Below, in pieces: positions 48,270 to 60,750 of a stretch of 64,000 bases of DNA. How positions within the stretch are numbered: the stretch's first letter is position 1; each line of letters begins with the position of its first letter. Source of the stretch: Anastatus disparis (lineage: Eukaryota; Arthropoda; Insecta; Hymenoptera; Eupelmidae); assembly GCA_017163975.1 (NCBI GenBank), contig JAFFSR010000352.1, positions 124,001-188,000 on the forward strand. Direction: 5' to 3'. Below the pieces are notes generated by a model that saw only the letters and a list, made by a program, of their open reading frames with translations, searched no databases and was not told where the DNA came from. The position numbers and the translations under genes are program-made.

Positions 48270-48879
48270 GTAAAATGGACAGTACACTCGCACTCATAAA
48301 TATTGACTATATTTCCATTGTATTTCAACATTTTGAATAAAGAGATGCATTATTATATAGTATGTATCACGAAGATACGTGCAGTTGCATCTCTATGGTT
48401 TGTGCCTTATGTTACATATAGGTTATGCATATGGTTACATAACCTACAATATTTTTGGCGCTAAATTGACTATCCCTTAGGCGAATCTTTCAAGTGCGTC
48501 ATTAGTAGCGCCATCTATGGGTTACCTTATCTACTGTCTTATCTACTTTATGGATAAGTGACAGGTAATTACCACACTTAAGGCACGTTTCCACCCGGCC
48601 TTTTGATTTTATATATTTGACGTGCGAATTTTAAACAGCTTATTATGCTGCTTTTTTACTATATTACTTATTTCTTTTATATTTAATTCTAAATGTGATA
48701 TACCTGGGCGGAGAGTTTCACAGGCCAGTTTTTATCATTATTTTGTTTTGCTTTTAATATTATTTTTATTTCTCTGACGCTGCTCTTGCTACTATCTTTT
48801 ATTTCTTCTTTATTATATCATAAGTTCTGCTTCGTCGTTGGTTCTCTCACTTCTCTTGACATCATAAGCAGCTTAAACC
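48270..48879 (+). other. Probable 5' UTR/promoter region of the non-LTR retrotransposon
   Basis: Base composition becomes less AT-rich from about 48360. The stretch 48580-48879 precedes ORF1 and is pyrimidine-rich (ttatttctctgacgctgctc). The exact 5' boundary was not found because no second copy extends this far. A gcgccatctatgg motif occurs near 48507. Confidence 0.4.
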
Positions 48880-50957
48880 ATGTCACAAAATACCATCAAG
48901 GACTGTTGCGCCATCTGCGGTTTTCCCGATGATAATATAAGAGGGTCGAAAAAATTTATACAGTGCTTTACATCCTGGCAGCGCTGCCATCTCAAATGTA
49001 TGAAGCGCGTGTCTCATGATAACGATAGTAACCCGAAATATAATTGTGAGAGATGTATAGCTGACCGACTTATCGCTTCTCCCGCTGCCCCACTCACCGG
49101 CACTGGCGCTGGACCACGCAATGCCACTATGCGAGCAGCTTCTATAGCCCGGCCTATCGTTGCTTCTACTCCATCTCGAGGATGCTCACTTGTCGCACCG
49201 ATTGCGAAAGCACAAGGACACTCTGTGATTAAGAAGAAGACCAATTCGCGCTGTTCGGCGATGGTTGGAGGAGAACATAGCATAAGTATTAATTTAATTA
49301 TTGAAAAATTTAGAGGTGGTACTGCATTGGTCACCCCGGATAACAATATTAGTAAGGTTAAAGATAGTGGTCTAAAGCAGAGTAATGATGGTGCTGATTC
49401 TTCCTCAGTACAGGCAGCTGTGTCTGCTTTGGAGAGTGCGCTATCCTGCAGGCTCGAGCTGATTCAAAATGATCTTAAACGACTTCCGGTTCTTGAGAGC
49501 CATATTATAAATACTGACAAGGGTCTGCAGGATATCGTGACTAAAATGGAGAGTCAAAATGAAATCATTAAGAATTTATATGCTGGGCAGACGCAGCTGC
49601 TAGAGGAGAATCGTAAACTCAGGGGAATGATAGGTACTTTAGAGAGGGAGTTGTTGTCTGCTCTCAATGGCATGCATGAAAAGTTTTTCAAGTCTCTCAC
49701 GACTAATTTTAAAAATATGCATGAATTTTTAGGTAGTGAATTCAAGGGAGTGGACAGCAATTTTTCTCAACTTATGACCGGGGTGGCTGAGGTAGTGCAG
49801 ACCGTTACTGATCTCACGGCCCAGGACGAACACTTAATCAACACCAACACCAACACTAACGCTGATATGCTTGTAAATTCGAATATAACACAATCACTAG
49901 AACGCACAGATAGTCGCTCTCATAACACACTCACTGAAGCACCTGTTGATTCGAACTATGTACAAATAGTAAAAACATATACAGACACGGAGCGAACAAA
50001 TCGGGAATACTTCCTTGCGCCCTCTACTGCAATAGTTCCGCACACATGTTTTTGGAAATAGACCTTGTGTATAAGCAACGATTCCATAACCCATCGGGAA
50101 AAAGTCCAAACGCTTATAGGAAAAAGTCCGAACGCTTATAGAGCGTTCGGACTTTTTCCCGATGCCTTATGGAATCGTTGCTTGTATGCAAGGCCTATTT
50201 CCAAAAACGTGCGTAAGGATGTGTAGCAGTAGAGGGCGCAAGGAAGTATTCCCGATTTGTTCGCTCCGTGGATGGTAGCAGGGAGGCATCCTGTCATGGT
50301 GTGAAGAGGTGTGGTTCTGGGAATAGTGTCTTGGTGATGTCCAGCGGACTGGACTGTATTGTATCCGTTACTGAAATCTCTAATTCTGGAAATAAAAATA
50401 AGGACAGGATGTCTGCTGGGCGTGAGATCGTTGGCGGTCCGAGTGTTGCGTTCTCATTGTTGGTTAGGCTTTCTGGAGATGACTTGGCGCAGAAGGTATT
50501 TATGGCTAGGCGTAGATTAACGGGTTTTTCGACAGCGGATCTGGATCCCTCCCTCCTCGGCAGTTCTTCTACCATCAAGCACCATTCACAAATATATATA
50601 AATGAGTATCTTGAAAAAGATAAATACATTAAATTTTAAAATCTTAAAAAGTATGCTAAAGGAAAAGGTTGCAAGTTTGTTTGGTATAGAGGTGGTTCAT
50701 TTATGATGAGGAGGGAGAGAGGGGAGAGAGTACACAGATTTGAAAGTGAACATGATTTAAATGAAATATTAAATAAATCTAAATGTATTGTAAAGAGAAA
50801 TGTCAACGTAACTGATATTGGGAAATATGATGAATTTCTAACAAATAATGGATCTTCTGATAATGGTAAATTTCAACCTCACAATAGTGAGATAAGCTCG
50901 AATCAAGAATTAATTAAAAATCATGCAATATCGTTAGATAGAGCCTCTCCCCAATGA
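48880..50957 (+). pseudogene. Non-LTR retrotransposon ORF1 (PHD-finger, coiled-coil nucleic-acid-binding protein), interrupted
   Basis: It starts MSQNTIKDCCAICGFPDDN. Residues about 9-62 form a PHD-like zinc finger (CAIC ... QCFTSWQRCHLKC ... CERC). Residues about 180-270 are a predicted coiled coil (LESALSCRLELIQNDL ... ENRKLRGMIGTLERELL). At codon about 369 a 285-bp MITE (49986-50270) is inserted. Reading across it, the frame continues YTD-GSREASCHGVKRCG, then SGDDLAQKVFMARRRLTGFS and TADLDPSLLGSSS. A TAA after YLEKDKYIKF (50637) is followed in frame by KFVWYRGGSFMMRRERGERV and HRFESEHDLNEI to 50957. ORF1 proteins of this type coat the element RNA. Interrupted and therefore inactive. Confidence 0.88.
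49986..50270. mobile_element. Palindromic MITE with CACGG termini inside ORF1
   Basis: A 285-bp inverted repeat with left end CACGGAGCGAACAAATCGGG and right end its exact complement. GA occurs on both sides (49984-49985, 50271-50272). The arms include TTGCGCCCTCTACTGC. The centre holds a second small hairpin around agcgttcggactttttcccg. The coding frame of ORF1 is restored if the element and one GA are ignored, which shows the insertion is precise. Confidence 0.9.
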
Positions 50958-53806
50958 CTGCGCTGGTCCTCTCCGGAGAGTCGAATAGGGAGGAGGGGTG
51001 AACTGCGCGCGTGCTTCCTGAATGTGACCTCTTTGAGGGCTCATATTGGGCAAGTGCGTGAACTTTTAGATGGTTATCATTTTTACGACATATTCGAAGT
51101 TGCTGAGACCTGGCTGGGTCCGTCTGTATCAAATGATGTCATTCGAGTCGGGGGGTACAAAGTGTTTAGACAGGACAGAAACTTGCGTGGTGGAGGAGTT
51201 GCCTTGTATATTAAAGATAATCTGAGATGCACTGTTTTGGCCACTTCGGAGACGCAAACTAGTCATAGTAGCGGTAAGCCGGAGGTGCCTGAATATATTT
51301 TCTGTTCTGTGCAAGTTGGTGACTCCGAGCCCGTGCTAGTTTCTGTTATTTATCGTCCTCCTGCTGTTTCGTTTATTAGAAACTCAAACTTGTTGAATGA
51401 TTTAAGAATTTTTGTTCAGACTATTCTCATAAAATTATAATGGGGGACTTAAATGCTGATCTCCTTAAAGAGAGCAGTGATGCCAGGTTTCTTAGTAAGC
51501 TGTCGGCTGAGCTTTCGTTACAGTTGGTCCAGCACGGTGCTAGACACCATATTCCAACGTCTCACACGTGGATTGATCTGATCTTTGTTGATGACAACGA
51601 CGTAGTGCTTGATGCACGGAATCTACCGGCGAGCTTTCACAGTCGGCATAATTTGATTGACGTCTGTTTGCCTTGCAATACTATAACTTTAAATCAAAAA
51701 CCTATCATATATAGAAACTATAAAAATATTTGCCCAACTGCATTGGGAGAAAAACTTGCCGGCTGTGATTGGTCGCCGCTTGTGACTGACACAGTTGACC
51801 CTGAGTCTGCACTTAGTTGCCTCTGTGACAATCTCACTACTGCAATCAAGAATTTGGCGCCGTTGAAAGCGCTCAAGCCTAATAAGAATAAGTTTCTATA
51901 AATAGATGAAGAATTGTCACAGATGCGGCGTAAGAAAGATGCTACATATCGTAGATAAAAACGGACAAAAGACGAGCAGTATCTCCTTGAATTTCTGCAG
52001 CTGCGTAGGGTGGTAGACGAACGGACCATGCTAAGATTACTTATATTCACAATAGACTGTTTGATGCTCTTGCGGGTGGTAATGTCTGGAAGGAGTTGAG
52101 AGACCTAGGACTGCTATCCGGACCTCAAGGGGATTTTAATGGATTCACTCCGGATGAGCTCAATGCGCACTTTGCTGGGGTGTCAGTCTCGCCGCAGGAG
52201 GATAGTGAAGAGCGATTGAGAATTCTTTCTCAATGCAATGAAAGTGGGTTTACCTTTAAACTAATTAATTTTAATGATGTTGTTCTTGCAATTTCACATT
52301 TTTCCTCACAGGCTTGTGGTGAGGATGGCATTCTGCAAAGCGTGATGGTTAAAGCTTCACCATTTATTGGAGAACATCTTGTGACTCTGTTCAACTCCTC
52401 TTTTGCACGGGGGGTCTTCCCTTGCCGCTGGAAGCAAGCTCGTATTATACCATTGAAAAAGTGTGCTGCACCTAGGCAGCCAAAAGATTTTAGGCCTATA
52501 GGCATCTTATGTTTTCTTTCAAAGGTTCTTGAGAAGATCGCCCATGACCAACTGTAGGAGTACATTACATCCAAAAAATTGCTCGATCCTATGCAGACGG
52601 GCTTAAGGAAAAACCATTCTACGCAGACTGCTGTACTTAAGCTTACAGACGATATAAGGTTAGGTCTAGACAGGAAACTTGTCACGTTACTACTACTTTT
52701 TGACTTTAGTAAGGCATTCGACACGATCTCTCCCTCCAAACTTCTTGCGAGGCTTAGATCGATGGGGCTCTCCAGGGCTGCACTCGAATGGATTAACTCC
52801 TATTTATCAGGTAGGAAACAAATGGTTTCCACGCATTTAAAGGGGGAATCGAATTGGCTAACAACCAATCCAGATGTACCTCAGGGTTCGGTGCTGGGGC
52901 CTCTGTTGTTTTGCCTTTACATAAATGGCGTACGTGACGCACTGGACTCTGGTTGCGTCGGGTATCTGCTGTATGCGGATGATCTTCAAATTCAAAGACA
53001 GGTCCCTTATGATGATGTGGATGAGGGGATTCGTATTTTACAGAAGGCGGCCAGGGCGGTGTCGATGTGGGCTGCTGGTGTTTCTCTGACTTTGAATGCC
53101 AGTAAAACAAAAGCGATTGTCTTTGGAAGTAATCGTTTTATTAAAAATTTTTATTCGGGTGAGCCAAGGACGATTGACCTGGAGAGCGGTATCGGTATTC
53201 CTTTCTCTGGCACCGTTACGAGCCTTGGTGTTGTACTCGACTCTAAACTGTCTTGGGAACCGCACATTAATATGTTGACTAAAAAATTCAATAGAGTGAA
53301 TTATAGCCTGCGGTTTTTCCATCGGTACTCTGCGTAAGCAGCTCGCAGCCATTCTGCTGTCCCCATATCTTGATTACTGCTCAGTGGTTTTGCTCGATGC
53401 TTCGCAGGAGTTACAAAGACGACTACAGACAATGCAAAATTCGTGTGTGAGATATGTATTAGGCGTGAGAATGGGTGATCACATCTCTCCCCATAGACAA
53501 GCTTTGGGTTGGCTACGTACTGATTCGAGGAGACAGTATTTTATGGCTGTATTTATGTACAAAATCGTACGTATGAATACTCCTGAATATCTAGTGGGTC
53601 TCTTCACTAGATATATACCCAGAGCGACCACTAGGGGTGAGATTAAAGATCTTGCGGTGCCTTTCATGCGCACCGAGACTGGAAGAAATTCCTTTCAAGT
53701 TCAAGGTGCGCATTTTTGGAACTCTCTACCTGCTGATATTAAAAATCTTCCATCAATCAGCAGGTTTAAAGCCGCAATGAGGAGGTATTTACTCGACCTC
53801 GATTAA
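50958..53806 (+). pseudogene. Non-LTR retrotransposon ORF2 (APE endonuclease + reverse transcriptase), broken
   Basis: From about 51000: RACFLNVTSLRAHIGQVREL, then AETWLGPSVSND (catalytic Glu), VSVIYRPPAVS, and after a frameshift near 51435 GDLNADLL, SHTWIDLIFVDDND and SRHNLIDVCL, where the usual SDH reads SRH. After a stop (51901) come RT motifs: ARIIPLKKC, KDFRPIGILCFLSKVLEKI, a TAG at 52555, LFDFSKAFD (motif A), VPQGSVLGPLLFCLYING (motif B), LLYADDLQI (motif C) and SLTLNASKTKAIVFG. A deletion of about 8 bp at 53332 relative to the second copy shifts the frame. The C-terminal part reads QNSCVRYVLGVRMGDH ... DSRRQYFMAVFMYKI ... NSFQVQGAHFWNSLPADIKN and ends at 53806. It belongs to the Jockey/I-like group by motif; exact clade not assigned. 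Confidence 0.92.
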
Positions 53807-53833
53807 ACAGTATTATTTTCGGACTGTATCATA

Positions 53834-54903
53834 CACTACCCTCCAGCCACATTTGCCCACCCTACATGAAAATCGATAAAACTTTAAAGTTTTGTGGCTC
53901 AGTGAAAAATAGTCGTAATTGAAAAATTCCGACTGGGTTTTAAAAAGGGTTTAAAAACCTTTAATTTAAGCCAAGTTGAGCAAAAAAAATTTGAAAACTG
54001 CATGCCTTATGCGTAAAAAACTAACTAAAAAATATTCAATTTTTTTTGCCCCTATTCAAATGCCTGCCATTTTTGCGGAAATTATCGAATCATAGAAAAA
54101 CAAAATGGAGGTAAAAGCTAAAGGAGTCACCTTCAAAATGAGCTATAGAAAGCTCATTTATGATCGATTTTACGGTAGTTACGGTCATTTTTTATGAAAA
54201 AAACGATTTTTTTAAATAGCTATTATCTCAAAAAATACGCATGATATAAAAAAATTTTTAATGAAAAAGTTGTTTATTTTTGAGTCAAAAAAATAAATAT
54301 TTAGATTTAACTGAAATCCGGAAGGAAAAGTTTTTTTTTAAATTCATTAAAATATAAATATTGAATAAATGGGTTTTTTTCAATGGGATAAAAAATGAAT
54401 AAAATCTATTTTTTACTGATTCTCAGTTTAACCTGAATATTTATTTTTTTGACTCAAATATGAACAACTTTTTTATTAAAAATTTTTTTATATCATGCGT
54501 ATTTTTTAAGATAATAACTATTTAAAAAAATCGTTTTTTTCATAAAAAATGACCATAACTACCGTAAAATCGATCATAAATGAGCTTTCTATAGCTCATT
54601 TTGAAGGTGACTCCTTTAGCTTTTACCTCCATTTTGTTTTTCTATGATTCGATAATTTCCGCAAAAATGGCAGGCATTTGAATAGGGGCAAAAAAAATTG
54701 AATATTTTTTAGTTAGTTTTTTACGCATAAGGCATGCATTTTTTAATTTTTTTTTGCTCAACTCGGCTTAAATTAAAGGTTTTTAAACCCTTTTTAAAAC
54801 CCAGTCGGAATTTTTTAATTACGACTGTTTTTCACTGAGCCACAAAACTTTAAAGTTTTATCGATTTTCATGTAGGGTGGGCAAATGTGGCTGGAGGGTA
54901 GTG
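53834..54903. mobile_element. 1.07-kb palindromic MITE in the retrotransposon 3' UTR
   Basis: Near-perfect inverted repeat. Left end CACTACCCTCCAGCCACATT, right end its complement. TA lies at 53832-53833 and 54904-54905. Arms match over about 500 bp (for example accgtaaaatcgatcataaa near 54555 and its complement near 54155-54175). The centre is near 54368. The 3' UTR of the retrotransposon resumes afterward (gttaatttattatgtgatgt), matching the second copy at 58374. Confidence 0.92.
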
Positions 54904-54905
54904 TA

Positions 54906-55380
54906 TGTGTTAATTTATTATGTGATGTACCTTTTATAGATTTAAGGCATGATTGTATTTATTGGCGTGATTGTAGAATGTGTGTGCATAGATAGAGTGA
55001 ATGATTATATTTTTATCAGCTTGACTTGTATATTAACTGTATACTGCTGATATTTCGACTGCGCTCTGTACACGCTTGTTTTTATGTAATTCTTTTGACT
55101 GATAGATATTTGAGACTGATTTTTAATTATATTATTTATACTTTTTGCGTGTATTTATTTGTATTATCTGTGATATCACTTTTATTTAATTTATTGACTT
55201 ACCATTACAGTATTATTATCTATATTATGTTTTATGACTGTGATATCATACTGTGCTATTTTAATTTTATATTTACAAGGTTATTTCAAGTATTTCATGT
55301 ATTATAACTTTATTTGTTATTGTACACGCTCTTTTTGTAATTATAATACAAAATAAAACAATATCTAATCTAATCTAATA
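54906..55380 (+). mobile_element. 3' UTR and tail of the non-LTR retrotransposon (copy 1)
   Basis: Homologous to 58374-58893 of copy 2 in blocks: gttaatttattat, gattgtatttattgg, gatatcact and tgacttac. It ends with a short tandem tail of atctaatctaatctaat (about 55357-55378), as expected for elements that end in a simple repeat rather than poly(A). The 93-residue frame at 55026 is not considered a gene. Confidence 0.75.
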
Positions 55381-56865
55381 TCTAAAAGATTATTCAGTTG
55401 AATTTTTAAATAAATCTATTTATCAGTTATTGAGAAGTTTGGGTTCCAATATTCTTTACTAAAATTTTTCTATTTGGCATCAGGAATCTTAATATCTTGA
55501 AAACTAATGATTGGAATAATTTGAAGATTTAAATAAATAATCATCATGGTACATACTACAAGTTAATACATTCCTTTTATGGAAATTCAGCAACAGAATG
55601 GAAAGACAGTTATTTTTTATATCTTCTCATAGTAAAATATTATCAAACTTTGACAACAAATTCAACATAATGAAATAATTGTACTTTCAATGATCATATT
55701 TAATACAAATTTTAGAGTGATATTACAGAATATTATTTTTTTCCGCATTTATAATAAATGTTTCGCAAATAATAAGTAAATTTTCTTTTGAAATGTTTAC
55801 TTTTTTAGGGAAAATTTTACTTATATCTAGACAGTTCATAAATATAAATTCATAATTATAGACATAATTAGAAAAATTTATTCATATTTTATATATTTTC
55901 CTATCTTTATAATTGACTATTGAAAAAAATTTAATATTTGATAAATAATTTTTTTAAATTGTATTTCATAAAATTTATGTTCTAACGATATTAAAAAAAA
56001 TATTTTTATATCATGTAATGATAATTTTTCTAATCAGGTAATTTGATATATTTTAAAAATTAATATATTCAATTGTTAACAATTTTTATATAAATGACAA
56101 TTCATTTAAATACAAACACGTGTACAAATGAAAATAAAATTAAGGTTAAATGTATGTTATTTATAAAAAATTGTTAACGAGTAACTTTTAAAATAATATA
56201 TTTTCATAAAAACTAATTTAAATACTTTATTCTCTGAATAATAACTGAATACAATTTTAATTTAATAAATTTAGTTATACAATTATAAATATATAATATT
56301 TATATAACTGTTCATTAAATAAAATTATTATTTTTTTAATATATATATTAAAAAAATAATTATTACAATAGATTGTAGTTAAATAAAAATGTTTATTTTA
56401 ATAATTTTAGCGTTGAAATTTATCATAAAAATGTTTTTTGATTGACATTTACAGTATTATTTTAACTATATTTGAAAAGTTACTTGTTATCAATGAAAAA
56501 ATATTTAATTTTTCAAATTAATAATCTAATAATATCAAGAATTTTCTAAAAATTATAATATTTATGATATGCAAACCTTACTTGTGATACATACACTTTG
56601 TAATATTTGTATCTCATTTAAATTTTATATTAGATGCAAAAAGGATTGTTAATTAATTGCAAATAGTTATTTTATTATTCTGAAATATTGAAATTTAAAA
56701 TTAACCAAAAATGTGTATTTTAATCTTATGGTTTTTTGAATTTAAATTTCGTATTTCATATATATAAAATACATTTGTGAAGATATTTTTATTAGAAATA
56801 AACACAAAATTTTTTAAAAGCATGTTTCTCGTAAAAATTAATTTCATAATTCAAATTCATGGTCA
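55381..56865. other. Very AT-rich non-coding stretch
   Basis: No gene, RNA or clear element recognised in about 1.5 kb of extremely AT-rich sequence. A small imperfect inverted repeat of tttttttaatatatatattaaaaaaa lies near 56332-56357. Confidence 0.5.
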
Positions 56866-58375
56866 TACATTGCAATTTCGTTATCCTTGCAGTTTCGTAT
56901 TTTTCATTACAGGCTTGTGGCAAAGATGGCATTCCGCAGAGAGTGATACTCAAGGCTTTACCGTTTATCGGAGAAAATTTTGTGACTCTGCTCAATTCCT
57001 CTTTTGCACGGGGGTTTTCCCTTGCCTTTGGAAGCGTGCACGCATTGTGCCATTAAAAAGTGTCCTGCACCAACAACACCAAAAGATTTTAGGCCCATAG
57101 CAATCTTATGTTTTCTTTCAAAGGTCCTGGAGGAGATTGCCCATGACCAATTGCAAGAGTATATTACGACACATCAGATACTTGACTCTATGCAGACTGG
57201 TTTTAGAAAGCATCACCCAACGCAGACTGCCATACTTAAACTTACTGACGATATGAGATCAGGTCTAGATAAGAAACTTGTGACGCTACTACTTCTGTTT
57301 GACTTTAGTAAGGCATTCGACAAGATCTCGCACTCCAAATTACTTGCAAGGCTGAGATCGACGGGGTTTTTCAGGGCTGCACTCGAGTGGATTAGCTCCT
57401 ATTTATCAGGTTGGAAACAAATGGTTTCCACGCATTTAAAAGAGAAATCGAATTGGCTAACAAATAATTTAGGAGTTTTGCAGGGTTTAGTGCTGGGGCC
57501 TCTGTTGTTTTGCCTTTACATTAATAATATACGTGACACCCTCGACCCCGGTTGTGTCGAGCACCTATTATATGCAGATGACCTGCAAATTTATACGCAG
57601 GTCTCTTATGAGGATGTGAATGAAAGTATTCGTATTCTACAGAGGGCGGCCAAGGCGGTGTCGGAGTGGGCTGTTGATGCTTCTCTCACACTAAATGCGA
57701 ACAAAACTAAGGCGATCGTTTTTGGCAATGGTCGATTTATTAATGTTTTTTATGCTGGTGAGCCAAGGACGATTGAGCATGAGGATGGTGTCGGCATATC
57801 TTTCTCTGATACCGTTACAAGCCTTGGTGTTGTGCTTGACTCTAAGCTATCATGGGAGCCACATATTAATATGCTGACTAAGAAGTTTAATAGAACTATG
57901 TATGGCTTACGGTTTTTTCGTCGTTATACCACTGAGGCTCTGCGCAAACAACTCGCAACCGCCCTGCTGTTTCCACATCTCGATTACAGCTCAGTAGTTC
58001 TCGATGCCTCACAGGAGTTAAAAAGACGATTACAAAGACTACAAAATTCATGTGTGAGATATGCATTAGGCGTGAGAATGGGCTATCATATCTCTACTCA
58101 TAAGGCTGCGCTGAGTTGGCTGCGTACTGATGCAAGGAGACAGTATTTTATGGCTATACTTATGTACAAAATCGCATGAATACTCCCGAGTTACCAGTGG
58201 GTCTCTTCACTAGATATGTACCTAGGGTAGCCACTAGGGGAGAGATTAAGGATTTCGCGGTGCCCTTCATGCGTACTGAGACTGGAAGGAATTCCTTTCA
58301 AGTTCAGGGTGCGCATTTTTGAAACTCCCTGCCCGCTGATATAAAGAATCTTTCATCGCTCAGCAGGTTAAGTTA
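56866..58375 (+). pseudogene. 5'-truncated non-LTR retrotransposon copy 2 with nearly intact RT
   Basis: Homology to copy 1 begins abruptly at about 56866 (ORF2 position about 52275). A frame of 391 residues (57004-58179) contains KDFRPIAILCFLSKVLEEI, LFDFSKAFDKISHSKLLARL, VLQGLVLGPLLFCLYINN (motif B with Leu-Gln-Gly instead of Pro-Gln-Gly), LLYADDLQIYTQ, SLTLNANKTKAIVFGNGRF, VLDSKLSWEPHINMLTKKFN and RRYTTEALRKQLATALLFPH. It then stops after MYKIA through a small deletion compared with MYKIVRMNTPEYLVG. The remaining C-terminal codons are in shifted frames and end at SLSRL near 58372. It shows where copy 1 lost bases (RRYTTEALRKQL). Dead on arrival by 5' truncation. Confidence 0.92.
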
Positions 58376-58893
58376 ATTTATTATAATGTGACGTCCTGTA
58401 CATAGGCTTTAGGTGTGATTGTATTTATTGGCTGAATGGTTAGTGAGTAAATGCTTTACTTGTTTTTATTATTTTGACTGCGTTTTTGTGCTACTGCATA
58501 CGCTTTATTATTTTATTGCATTATTTATCATTTTTCATTTTGTATTTTAAATAAAAATCTTTATATACTATGACTGATACATATTGTATGACTGATTTTT
58601 AATTTATATGATTGTTGCGCGTATTTTACTTTTTTTGTATCACTTGTGATATCACTTCTTTTGTTGTGACTGACTTATTCAGTATTATTAGGTTTAGTAA
58701 CTGACTGTGATATCAATTGCAATATTTTGTATTTATACATTGTTTTATGTGCAATATTTTATATTTATACATTGTTTTATGTGCAATATTTTTATATTCA
58801 TACATTGTTTATGTGCAATATTTATTATTATATTTATGAATTGTATTACACGCCCTTTGTATAATGATATGATATACAATAAATAATATCTAT
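58376..58893 (+). mobile_element. 3' UTR and tail of non-LTR copy 2
   Basis: It contains a local tandem repeat of tatttatacattgttttatg then tgcaatatt (about 58722-58820, 4 units) and ends with a tctatctatctata tail (58888-58901), matching the style of the copy 1 tail. Confidence 0.75.
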
Positions 58894-59299
58894 CTATCTA
58901 TATATTAAGGTCCGGAAATTATAGTTGTTACTTAGTTCCCAGTTCTTAGTTTATTTATATCAAATGTCGTACTAGCTTTGTTTTTCTTATGGGAGTAGAG
59001 TGAGAAATAGTCACTTGATGAAATAAATTATACGCTTTTTTACCCTAAGCACATGTGTACATATATTTTTATATTATGTTTCATCAAATTATTTTCAATT
59101 TTGTTCAGTACTCAAAATGAACTTAAATTAATTAATTCTTATTTACTTAAAATTAGTCATTTTTACATAATAATATAATAGAAGAAAATTCAACCGAGCG
59201 ACGTTAGGAGCGAAAAACTTCAATATAATTAATACCTATTAACGTAAAATCTATTAAATTGTGTAAAAATTTTCAACAGTTGATAAATATAATGTAAAT

Positions 59300-59355
<56 letters not shown>

Positions 59356-60181
59356 ATTTTAAATTACTAATAATTAATTTAAAACTCAAAAGTAACTATT
59401 TTAAAATGGAATATGTAAGATAAACATGTATCGTTTTATTCCTTGAATATCACAAGCTTAAATATTAATTATTAGTATTTTCAAAATGTTATATATTATG
59501 TAAAAAATTCTATATTTAATAGTTTTCAATTTTAGTAACAGGAAAAGCCGCACAGAAAGAGATTCATAATTATATTTTCTGCGAAATATTGCCCTTGAAT
59601 CGAGTAGGTGAAATATCAGTCTTAGTACCAAAAAAAGACACTAATCATCGCAAATTTATGCTCTTACTTCATAATATAATAGTACCAACATTGGTCCCTA
59701 AAATTCAAGCTATTGTACTAATTGAAATGATATCGTCACTCTTTTTTTAAATACTTTAGTACATAAATTAGATATACTTGATTTAGAACCCATTTTAACA
59801 ATACTTTCCTTTCTCCGTGCAGTTGTTAGTTCTAGTAAACGTCAAATACTGTTTTCGATTATTTCATGGTTCGTGATTGAAACACTTGATTAAAAAGAAA
59901 AAATTCCTATTATATTTTTTCATTGATTCAAATGCAATTCAGTAGAACAAATTTTTAATTCATCATGATATAATTTGTATTTGAATAACTTTTATGCACA
60001 TTGTAATTTTAATCAATCTTTATTATAAAAAAATAAAAATTCAATTTAGTATAAAACTACAATATTAAAATCCATAAGTTGCGGCAATTCTTTTTTATTT
60101 TAAATTGGCTAATTCATACATAATAATACGATATATGAAAATTCAACCGAGCGACGTTAGGAGCGAGGTATTTTTTGCTAG
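58894..60181 (+). mobile_element. Possible non-autonomous Helitron (3' end well supported, 5' end tentative)
   Basis: The 3' end at 60178-60181 is CTAG followed by T, preceded by caaccgagcgacgttaggag then cgaggtattttttg; this is closely related to the end at 41722. A second copy of the caaccgagcgacgttaggag motif lies at about 59191-59210 without the CTAG, so two decayed elements may be joined. A TC-starting 5' end within the tctatcta run near 58890 is only a guess. A (TA)n run lies at about 59306-59353. No ORF. Confidence 0.45.
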
Positions 60182-60182
60182 T

Positions 60183-60270
60183 CTAATATTATATTACTAC
60201 CATTATTTTAATGTGGAGAATTAAGCCCTTTTTTCTCCCGGGAATATTGTTTGCATAATTGTCACATATA
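60183..60270. repeat. Dispersed segment shared with 37963-38060 and 38575-38635
   Basis: tattatattactaccattat then ttaatgtggagaattaagcc and ttttttctcccgggaatatt correspond to tattatattaccaccattat, ttaatgtgaagaattaagct and ttttctcccaaaaatat near 37985-38040. It always sits beside simple-sequence arrays. Confidence 0.7.
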
Positions 60271-60544
60271 TATATATATACATATACATTGGACAGGTCG
60301 TTACTTCCCGAAACTTACTGAGCATCGCTGCTGACCCTTAGATCGATGTGTTTATACTAAAAATTGAAAAAGCAGCTGGAATACCTTGTTGGAATAGAGA
60401 TTTAACCTTATATATATATATATATATATTGGACAGGCCGGTATTTCTCGAAACTTACTCAGCATCGCTCCCGACCCTTAGATCGATGTGTTTATACTAA
60501 AAATTGAAAAAGCAGCTGGAATACCTTGTTGGAATAGAGATTTA

Positions 60545-60633
<89 letters not shown>

Positions 60634-60750
60634 CAGGCCGGTATTTCTCGAAACTTACTCAGCATCGCTCCCGACCCTTAGATCGATGTGTTTATACTAA
60701 AAATTGAAAAAGCAGCTGGAATACCTTGTTGGAATAGAGATTTAACCTTG
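60271..60750 (+). repeat. Three units of a 123-bp sequence separated by (TA)n arrays
   Basis: Units at 60288-60409, 60428-60550 and 60628-60750 begin attggacaggycggtattt and end ttggaatagagatttaacct. They differ at only a few positions (the first has gtcgttacttcccg). The spacers are pure (TA)n of different lengths, so the periods are 140 and 200 bp. A frame through units 2-3 translates to IYIYIY plus LDRPVFLETYSASLPTLRSM, paralleling the diverged locus at 25228. Confidence 0.92.

Noticed and set aside
59530..59760. Possible retroelement coding fragment (LVPKKDTNHRKFML)
   Set aside because: Too short, with no consistent ordered motifs in any frame.
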